A stretch of 64,000 nt of DNA. Origin: Karstenula rhodostoma CBS 690.94. Lineage: Eukaryota > Ascomycota > Dothideomycetes > Pleosporales > Didymosphaeriaceae. Each line of letters begins with the position of its first letter. The first letter of the stretch is position 1. Location: NCBI GenBank assembly GCA_010093485.1, contig MU001500.1:568198-632197 (forward strand). The letters run 5' to 3'. A program made the translations under genes and the position numbers. A model generated the notes under the pieces. That model had not been told where the DNA came from. It worked only from the letters and a program-made list of their open reading frames with translations, and searched no databases. Below are positions 56,231 to 64,000 of the stretch, piece after piece.

Positions 56231-59200
56231 ATCGGATTTGTACAAAGAAAACGGTATCTGTGGGATTAGGGCAGTTTTGAGCATGGATCTCTTTCGGGAA
56301 TACCCCACGGTTGCACTTGCATGGCGTTCGGCATTTTCAGTGAGAAACAATCTCGCGCTTAACGTGGGAACGACGAAACGCGATTACAAAGTCAATGAAA
56401 TGATTGCAGCCGCTACCAGTGGCAACGACTACATGGACTACTGAGGCCGGACACGGAATCTGCCAATTGAAGTAGGCGTGGTCAGCTGAAGGCACTGGCG
56501 AACACAGTCTCGTGTTCAACGTATGTTGGATGAACTCAGCAGACCAGGCAGCAGCCCAAACCTGACTGTGTCGCCGTGGAGCGGTTTCGAGGCCATAGAC
56601 GGAGGTGGTGGTGTGAAGTGGACGCCACCTCGATGATCTGCCTACGGACGGACGCGATCAGCCGTCGCTTACCGTGAGTAAGACAGGTGTGTGTGCTCGC
56701 ACAGCCAACGCGGCGGCTGCTGCATGCCCAATGTACATGATATTGCAGTGGCAGCCGCGGATCATTGTTCAACTCCAGACCACAGATCCGACACGCCACA
56801 ATATGGCACCGTATTGATGATGCGGAGTTAAGTTTGATTTTCAACATGCCATCACGCCCCCCCGCAAACTAACCCTTTGTCAACATGCTCGATCCTTCAT
56901 GAGTCAATATCTACAAGCCTCTCGCGTTCGAAGGGTGTCAAAACAGGGGTGTCTCAACAGTCGCTCTACATTCGGGAGGTGCAGTGGGTGCGTAATCGCG
57001 CTTTGCTTACGGGGTTGGACGGCATGGCCTCCTCCCACTGCCGAGGCTAGTATTGCCACCACAGCTGCGAGCCTGACGGCTGACGAGGATTTGGCGAAGC
57101 GCGCGGAGTGGGAGGCGTGAAAGGCCGCGGACGGATCCAGGGTGGACTCGCTGTGGGTTGCAGAATGACGCTCAAGGTCTGACGCACTCTTACCGCCGCC
57201 TTGCCGCCGTGTCGTTGGCAATGTTGTTGGGTTTTCGCGTTGCGATTTGTGGAGAGCGTGATGGAGCGCCACGATAGGCATGCTCCTCGTCATCTGCCAA
57301 TATGCGTGCAGCATTCCAGCCTGGCCCAAGGCCGACAGAAGCTACGGGCAGTGACGGATTTCTGGTGCAGACTAGGCCACGGGGCCCGCATGGCATGCTG
57401 CAGGCACACAATTTTCATACAAGCACGGGGACCGACTTCCGAGCAGAAGACTGGTGCACAAATGGGTGGCAGGCGTGCTGGCGGTGATTGCGGATAGATG
57501 TGGCCATCAACACGGATGGATTCTTGGCTCCATTGAGGGGAGCTGGGGTGACACACAGCCATCTGGAAGCTCATGTGAACTCGGTGAGGGCTGCGCGATG
57601 ATGATGATGCAGTCTGCAGAGTGGCGGCCCGGGGGGGGATTGGACCCCTTGGCACGGTCAGAGGGGATTCTCGAACGAAACACGGGCCAGAGGCAAAGAG
57701 GAGACGTGGGTGCCAGCGTGGCTCGCGAAAGCACTGATGGCGTCCGTGACTGGACCAAGTCAGCGCCAACGAAGCCCCTGTTGGCGTTCATTGGGGGAGG
57801 AGTGCAGCGCGGTGGACCCGATGCTGGAGCAATTTTCGAGAGCGTGCATCGACTTGTGCCTGGCGATGATTCCTTTGGCCTCGGTGGAGCTCGCTGCGCT
57901 GCGTGTTGAGCAGCCTAGCCGCGCACAGCGGCGATGCATTTCCAATCCAGCCCCGACGGCGAGGGTGAGGGCGAGGGCGACGAGGGCGACGACCAGAATG
58001 CCTTGCAGCCAGTGGTGCCTGCGGGCGTGCTGTGCGGTACGAGGCTCGTGCAAAAGTAAATTGTAAATTGTAGCCTGCTCAGTGCTCAGCGAGCGTTCCG
58101 GGGCGTGACGCGAGGGTCGTCTTGGAGCCGGAGGCCATTCGGGCCCGGCATGGGGCCCTCCTTAGTGGTTGCGCGGAGCCCTAGAATGGTTGCGGTGGGC
58201 AGAAGAGAAATTCGCCAGCCCGTTGATCGAATGAGAAAACCACACCAGCGCTCGCGAACATCCTCCCCCTTGCTCTCCTTTTCCTTCGCCGCCCTCCCTT
58301 CTCTTTCACCTCGTCATCTCCACACAGGTCGCCGCAGCCAGCGCTCGAACCCCCCCAGCCTCTCTGGTCCGACCTAGCCGTGCCTCCGATCCGAGGAAGA
58401 CCCTTGCGCCCTCGGCAACCAGCAGGCCTCGTTTGCTGAGCCAGCTGCGTGCGCGTCGTCCTCCATCATTCCTCCACCGCATCACCGGCGCTCGCTGTCC
58501 GTGCAAGAGTGCTCAACCCTCAACGTGTAGCGTTGTCGTCGAGCCGACCAACCTACCTTGCTGGAGCTCTCCCGCGCCACCTCCGACGGCCAACGTCGCT
58601 ACGAAAACATCGGCCGCCTCATCCTTCTGCATCCGCATTCTTGTGGCATTTACTCGGCGCCTTTCTTGGTTGAACTACCTAGCTCTTGCCCTTATTGTTG
58701 GGTCGCCCCTGCCCTTCCACGCCCTCCGCGTTCGAGCACACACCTCGCACCCACCCATCCGCGAGGAGCGAGCTGCAAGCTTCCACCACCTCTCCCGCGA
58801 CCCTGCCTTCACGACGATCTATTGATTTAGACATCGTCCTGAGCTCGCGTTTCAGTGGTGCCTGCTGCCACCCGGCCGTTTCCCCGGACACGCACTCTGC
58901 GTCTCTAACTTGGGTCTCAGCTGCGACTCACGCCTCGGCCGATTCTCTCGCCGGCTGCGCTGTACCAACTGACAACGACAACGACCCACTGTCTGGCCGC
59001 GACAGCATTATTACACTCCCCACCCTTTCCTCGATTGTCTTAAACGAACAACACTCTCTTGAATCACGATTTCCTTTGTGCATGAGCGGATCTTATTAGA
59101 GCGTCGGTAAGCTCTTTCGCAGAGCGCACGCTCAACCCTCGTGCGGTCAGGAACGGAAGAACTGTAAGCTCCATCACCTCGAAGCCTTCACGACACCCCA

Positions 59201-59257
59201 CTGACATGGTCGCAGGGTGTACCAGTATCTTCGTTTTCCGGCAACTGCATCTTCATC
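56231..59257. other. Long stretch without a recognised gene, upstream of CLG1-like cyclin
   Basis: 3 kb. The right-hand part (about 58250-59257) is pyrimidine-rich and looks like a long 5' leader of the cyclin gene, with several short upstream open frames. A GAGGGC-type repeat lies at about 57958-57992 and an 8-G run near 57630. Competing open frames of 130-159 codons on both strands at 56900-57910 look like GC-rich noise. Confidence 0.5.
57958..57992. repeat. GAGGGC/GACGAGGGC short repeat
   Basis: Imperfect hexanucleotide tandem (GAGGGT, GAGGGC, GAGGGC, GACGAGGGC) in the region upstream of the cyclin gene. Confidence 0.7.
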
Positions 59258-60619
59258 ATGCCATCCTTCTACCCTCGACAGAACATGCCCCGGCAACTAC
59301 CGCTCACACCGCCCGAGTTTGTACCCAGCTACCACTCCGGCTGCGGAGGGATGCCTTATCAGCAACCAGCCTATGGCGGTCAACCGGGCATTCGGTCGCA
59401 CGATGATGGCTATGATTTTGCAGACCGCTACAACCAGCTTTCAATTGCGATGCCTCCTATGTACCCCCAAGCAGGCACCTACCTGAGCAGCGCACCGCCG
59501 AGCCTTCCACCGCCGAGCTCATTCTACGAGCCCAACGGCACGTCAGTCCTCCCACCGATGCGACACTCCATGGGAGACGCCGGTATGCAGCAGCACCGCG
59601 CCCAAGACCTCATTCAGCGCCCTGCCCAACAACCCAAGGAGGAGAAGCCCGTTGGTGGTGTGTCTGCGAAGCTGGACTACGACATGGAAGTCATGACGGA
59701 TTTTGTTTGCGAGATGGCCTTGGACGTTATCACGCCCGGTCGCATGATGCCACCATCTTTCCGAAAATGGGTTCACCAGGTACTTTGCGCAACGAGGCTG
59801 CCATCTGCCACCATCATCCTGAGCATGTTCTACCTCTCTTCGAGGATGCCAATGCTGGCCGGTCTTCCCAAGAACGACAACCATCTGTTCCGCCTCCTTA
59901 CTATTGCCCTTGTATTGGGAAGCAAGTTTCTGGATGACAACACCTTCATCAACCGCTCATGGTCCGAGGTCAGCGGCATCCCTGTCGCCGACTTGAATCA
60001 GTTGGAGATGGACTGGCTCGTGGCTATTGAGTTCAAGTTGCACCGCGATCCCGTGGAGCACCAAGGCTGGAACACTTGGTCCAACCACTGGAAGACGTAT
60101 GAAGAGCGCGCTGCTGAGCGATCCGGCTGCCCCAATAAACTCAGCCCCATCGACACCTCCGTGCAGCGACAACGCTCAATCAACAAGCCGCTTCCGCCGT
60201 TACCAATGCAGCAGGCCTACAACCCCCCGCCGTATGACTACACCCCAAAGTCTGCACAGCCTTCGTTCAACAACGTCGCCAGCTACTCGCAGTACGACCC
60301 TTGGCGGGCGGCCAATGAGCACTCCCCGGCTTCCGCTCCTACCACTGGTCCCACTACCCCAGAGTATTACGGCAGCGCGGGACCTTGGGCTCCGGAAGGT
60401 TACTCGCGTCGCACCATGTTTGGCTTCCCACCCCTGTCTCAGACAACTCCAAGCCAGCCCCAGCAGTCGTCCAATTACGGCCCGCCTGCATACGCGACAC
60501 AATACCATACGCCTGCCTGGAACACCCATGGCGTCAACTGCGGTTGCATGTACTGCGCGCAGAGGCACCCGTCCTACTTCATGGCACCCGGTTTCGGTCC
60601 TCAGGCTGTCGCTGTTTAG
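59258..60619 (+). CDS. CLG1-like Pho85-type cyclin
   Basis: Single exon, 453 aa. The N-terminal ~130 residues are Pro/Tyr/Gln-rich. The cyclin box spans about 135-275: MEVMTDFVCEMALDVITP, FRKWVHQVLCATRLPSATII, LSMFYLSSRMPML, FRLLTIALVLGSKFLDDNTF, INRSWSEVSGIPVADLNQLE and MDWLVAIEFKLHRD. This matches the PHO80/PCL/CLG1 group (partners of Pho85-type kinases). A Pro-rich C-terminus ends with a small Cys/His cluster (VNCGCMYCAQRHPS). The gene sits in an unusually large non-coding neighbourhood (3 kb upstream, 1.8 kb downstream), which suggests long UTRs or heavy regulation. Kinase partner and pathway are not decidable from sequence. Confidence 0.88.
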   Translation: MPSFYPRQNMPRQLPLTPPEFVPSYHSGCGGMPYQQPAYGGQPGIRSHDDGYDFADRYNQLSIAMPPMYPQAGTYLSSAPPSLPPPSSFYEPNGTSVLPPMRHSMGDAGMQQHRAQDLIQRPAQQPKEEKPVGGVSAKLDYDMEVMTDFVCEMALDVITPGRMMPPSFRKWVHQVLCATRLPSATIILSMFYLSSRMPMLAGLPKNDNHLFRLLTIALVLGSKFLDDNTFINRSWSEVSGIPVADLNQLEMDWLVAIEFKLHRDPVEHQGWNTWSNHWKTYEERAAERSGCPNKLSPIDTSVQRQRSINKPLPPLPMQQAYNPPPYDYTPKSAQPSFNNVASYSQYDPWRAANEHSPASAPTTGPTTPEYYGSAGPWAPEGYSRRTMFGFPPLSQTTPSQPQQSSNYGPPAYATQYHTPAWNTHGVNCGCMYCAQRHPSYFMAPGFGPQAVAV

Positions 60620-62413
60620 GATCCAGCTGCTTCCAATGTGTCAGCCTGGTAGGACTCAGCTACCTTCAATGTGTCAGCCTGGACCTTCCTGGGGCCCGCT
60701 TCGCATCCTAGATGGGGCCTACTTGCTGGCATCACGACTTCCAAATTGTTTTACGACCTCGCTCTTCGACTTTTACATATTGCTTGGCCTTTTCCCACAT
60801 TTTAGCGATTCATTTGTTCAAAAGTTATTTCCCCGCATCGGCTTCTCACTTTCTGGACACTCGACTTTTTCGACCTTCTCAAAGTTTGGGCGCCGAACAG
60901 CCTATCCTGGACTCAGGCTACCCAATCCTGCTCGGTCGTTGGGCGACAGTATTGCTGTCCTTGGCTATGGCTGCCTGCGTCCATTACATCGAGATCATCT
61001 TGCAAGGCGCTCGTTCGTTTTCTTCTTGTCGCTATTCCAGACGCATGTGTGCGCTATTCGAGCTCCGACGAAACCACGCAAGGCTTGCGATCATCTTGCA
61101 TGATAGATTTCCTACACTACATTTCGCGACACCGGTTTTTCATTGCTTGATTTTCATTTAGACATTGGGGGTGTCTTGCGGGTCTTCGGGAGCACTTGCA
61201 GCGAAATTGTGGGACAACGGCGTTCTGTTTGTTTTGTCCAGTTTCTAACGATGCTTTTCAAAGCTGCCAGCCACGCTTTGGGCGTGGGAAATAGCGCAGT
61301 CTCTTTTGTTTTGTTGCACTTTGCCTCTAGATTGGCACATTGGGGTTCATTGCACTTGTTAATGGTTTGTTTTGGGCTGCTGAAGGGTTGTGGGTACGGC
61401 CAAAGTGTCGATCGCCTCAGACGTGCCCTCCCAAGGATGTTGGCTGTACCTGCTTTTCAACAGTTCGTCGGTTTGCGGTTTTAAAGAGCTCACGATTTGA
61501 TTCCCCTCCATCGCCTCCGTTTCCCAATTGCGGAGCTGTAATTAATCGGCATCAGACTACGGCGGAGCATAACTTTTTTTTTTCTTTGGGTCGGAAAGAG
61601 GCTTCGAGCTTTTATGAATTCTATACCAGATGGCACACTAGGGAATGGGAAGGAATCGTGCTTTTACGACATTCTGCGGAAATGCAGAGCCTCTCGATAG
61701 CAGCATCAAAATGGAAAAGCGTGTTTGAGGAGTTGTTGCATATCACCTGATTTCGCATGATCCAACTTGCATGTTATTATCTTTATGAGTCTGTTCGCGT
61801 TGTAGCGTAGCGTGAACTCCTGTGAACTGCGTTGCTGCACAAGAACGGTCCAGCTGAACCCACGGGCGCCGTAGAAAAGGCTCGGACATTGTTGTACGTC
61901 TGCGCAGAACGGAACAAAAAATCTGCCCGGGATTCCGACGTGACGGGGTTAACGCCTCGCTTCTATCTCTACATTCACCGAGTCGTGTCGTCATTGCCCA
62001 ATCACGGGCGAGGGCGCACCACCCGGCAATCGAGACGGCCAGTTCTTGCTCCGGTTTGAGCTTTTCGATTGGGCCGACCTAAACAATATAGCATTCGTGT
62101 CGAAGCATCTTGCGCGTTCACAGGTGCCTTTGGACTGCATATAGTTTTGGTAGAGGAGGGGTTCGAGATGCCTTCGTCTTTGTTCAACGCAGGCTCAACG
62201 AGGCTGAATGTGTTGAGACGGCACATTCGCACTCGAGCGCACGTAGGGAGTACGTCAACGGCTTCTCGGTCAGCGAAAGAAGCATCCTGGGGAAACTTGC
62301 GTTACAATATGCATCGCCATTTCCAGAGACTCTCGTCTTCCAGGCACAGTTCGCGGCCCTCACCGTCAACGAAAACCTGGTGGCAGACGCCTAGGTTTGT
62401 ATTTACGGTTAAG
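60620..62413. other. Intergenic region, cyclin 3' region to NAPE-PLD-like promoter
   Basis: 1.8 kb. Just after the cyclin stop a 16-bp direct repeat (CAATGTGTCAGCCTGG) occurs twice within about 60 bp. T-rich tracts (T10 near 61570) suggest a long 3' UTR. Open frames of 110-150 codons here have no protein-like features. Confidence 0.45.
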
Positions 62414-63722
62414 ATGAGCTCCGCGGGTGGAGCGGGTGCAGCGGCTACAGCCATATACGCCGTGGTGAGCAATCCGGTTGCTGTCGGAGCAAAGCCTGAA
62501 GATGCGGACGAAAAGGCACATCATCTGAAGAATGGCAAGGGGTTTATCAACCCTTGGGATAGCTTTCGGGATTTTGTGGGGTGGCAAATGGGCATGAGGA
62601 TCCTCTGGTAAGTCTCTCCGTATAATCACGGCTATAGACTTCGGTAAACTGACGACCCTTCCCAGGAGGAATCTCTCCGGCCAGGGGAAGAAAGTAGATA
62701 CCAAGCCTCCCACAGTTCCGATAGTCACGCCAACTTTCAGGGAAGGCAGGGAAGGCGGCAAACTGCGAGCAACCTGGCTCGGCCACGCCTGTTATTATGT
62801 TGAGTTCCCATCCGGTCTTCGGGTGCTGTTCGACCCAGTCTTCGAAGACTGCTGCGCGCCCGTCAATTTCAAACTGTTCAAGCGCTTCGCACCGCCGCCG
62901 TGCGAGATCGAGGACCTGCCCACCGTCGACCTCGTCGTCATCAGCCACAACCACTACGACCACCTGAGCTACCCCACCATCAAGCGGATCCAGCAGGCAT
63001 TCCCGGAAGCGCATTTCTTCGCGCCCCTGGGGAACCGGAAGTGGTTCATCAGCAGCGGGGTGCCTGCGGGCCAGGTGACGGAGCTGGACTGGTGGGACAC
63101 TCGGGACGTGAAACTCCAAGTGCGCTTCCAAGACGCGAAAGACATCGACGCCGTCTCGGTCAGCGGCAGTGAGACGAAGAGCAGCAAGGGCGACATCGCG
63201 GCCGTGGTGGGCGCGTTGCCGTGCCAGCACGTCTCTGCTCGCGGGCCGTTCGACAAGTGCAAGACGCTGTGGGCGAGCTGGAGCGTGGAGAGCGGCGGCG
63301 CCAAAGTCTACTTCGCTGGTGATACTGGGTATAGAGCTGTCCCGGATTCGACGCCCGAGGGTGACGATGGATATGGGCCCGAGTACGCCCATCTTCCACA
63401 CTGCCCTGCTTTCGCGCAGATTGGCCGGCATCGTGGACCTTTCGATCTCGGACTCATTCCTATCGGCGCGTACGAGCCGCGCTGGGTCATGTCGTCCATG
63501 CATGCGAACCCGCAGGATAGTGTGAATATCTTTGTGGATACGAAGTGTAAGAAGGCTTTGGGGATGCATTGGGGCACGTGGGTCTTGACGGAGGAAGATG
63601 GCATGGAACCGCCGAGGAAGCTGAGGGAGGCACTTAAGGAGAAGGATATCGAGGAAGAGGGAGTTTTTGGCGTTGTCGACATTGGGGAGAGTAAAGAGTT
63701 TGAGAGCGGGTCGGAGAAGTAA
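62414..63722 (+). CDS. NAPE-PLD-like metallo-beta-lactamase-fold hydrolase
   Basis: Exons 62414-62607 and 62666-63722; 416 aa. The N-terminal part (MSSAGGAGAAATAIYAVVSN) has HHLKNGKGFINPWDSFRDF, then the hydrolase core: LRATWLGHACYYVEFPSGLR, VLFDPVFEDCCAP, the metal-binding SHNHYDHLSYPTI (about 157-169), FFAPLGNRKWF, VYFAGDTGYR, DLGLIPIGAYEPRW and LGMHWGTW. Order and motifs match NAPE-hydrolysing phospholipase D, which releases N-acylethanolamines from N-acyl-phosphatidylethanolamine. The zinc-ligand motifs (HxHxDH, GDT, the GMHWGT His) are all present. In-frame ATGs exist upstream (62069); I chose 62414 because conserved-looking sequence begins there. Confidence 0.88.
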
Positions 63723-64000
63723 AGCGGTGATGAGAGTGATTAAGCAAGGAACATGTATTGTGGAGGGGTTGGACGGAGCTTGTTGTAAGATACACGGTGT
63801 ACCCGGATGTGCACGACGTTGAAGTGCGGAATCACCTCTTAATGGTACTTCACAAATGTGTGCTTTTGACTATCTGTATTCACACCGTTTGAATCACTAT
63901 GTTGAAGGACCATTATATTTACAGCACTTGGATAAAAGTCCAAGTACAGTGTGTTGCCCCAGGGTAGGCAACACGTAGGCCAATCGTACTCCGACTTTTG
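63723..64000. other. Right-edge intergenic sequence with two hairpins
   Basis: 278 bp after the NAPE-PLD-like stop. Two adjacent inverted repeats lie at 63926-63945 (ACTTGGA/TCCAAGT) and 63951-63974 (GTGTTGCC/GGCAACAC). No gene seen. Confidence 0.45.

Noticed and set aside
60027..61103. 358-codon plus-strand frame overlapping the cyclin C-terminus
   Set aside because: It is a +2 frame shadow of Pro-rich coding sequence that then runs into the 3' region, with no domain.
62547..63569. 340-codon minus-strand frame antisense to the NAPE-PLD-like gene
   Set aside because: It mirrors a strongly conserved coding frame on the other strand.

Overview
The window is nuclear DNA of a filamentous ascomycete (Pezizomycotina). 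Genes are dense, introns are short (mostly 48-125 nt, GT-AG with CTAAC/CTGAC-like branch sites), and the gene set includes a siderophore NRPS/ornithine hydroxylase locus, a fungal TMEM16 scramblase, a HeLo-domain protein and small secreted cysteine-rich proteins. The gene style suggests Dothideomycetes (possibly Pleosporales), but this is inferred from the proteins and was not confirmed by any search. I support 29 protein-coding genes, one partial at the left edge, and one intronic snoRNA. Exon boundaries were read by hand from splice sites and reading phase.

Left end (1-9.5 kb): a hydroxamate siderophore locus. It has the 5' end of an NRPS (ferricrocin synthetase SidC/NPS2 type, minus strand, running off the window), a full-size ABCB transporter, and an L-ornithine N5-monooxygenase (SidA). 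Five exact matches to the iron-regulatory GATA-factor motif ATCWGATAA lie in its two intergenic regions, two between NRPS and ABC and three upstream of sidA. This fits coordinated repression by a SreA-type factor when iron is plentiful.

10-29 kb: housekeeping genes: YAK1/DYRK kinase, eIF3c (NIP1), a LITAF-domain protein, the U5 snRNP factor AAR2, ESCRT-II VPS22, a PAP2-family membrane protein, prephenate dehydrogenase TYR1, and ribosomal protein S14 (uS11).

29-41 kb: a metallophosphoesterase diverges from a HeLo-domain/pseudokinase protein, an architecture like animal MLKL. Then come profilin, an RNPS1-like SR protein, a TMEM16/anoctamin protein and a 10-cysteine small secreted protein.

41-50 kb: CDK11-like kinase and NDUFAF7 (divergent, start codons about 20 bp apart), GOT1, then IES6, DAD4 and ARP5. 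IES6 and ARP5 encode the two partners of one INO80 sub-module and flank the small DASH-complex gene DAD4.

50-64 kb: a second small secreted protein, a CFEM-like GPI-type surface protein with tandem repeats, an unidentified 198-aa protein, ribosomal protein L7 (uL30) with a box C/D snoRNA in intron 2, a long stretch without recognisable genes, a Pho85-type (CLG1-like) cyclin, and a NAPE-PLD-like metallo-hydrolase.

Points that stand out: the HeLo-pseudokinase; the RPL7 intronic snoRNA (a host gene shared with yeast snR39/snR59); two GC-AG introns; a DAD4 first exon made only of the start codon; an RS-like reading frame continuing past TAG stops after the RNPS1-like gene; and catalytic-motif substitutions in the PAP2 and phosphoesterase genes. 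I saw no tRNA or rRNA genes, transposons or CRISPR arrays.
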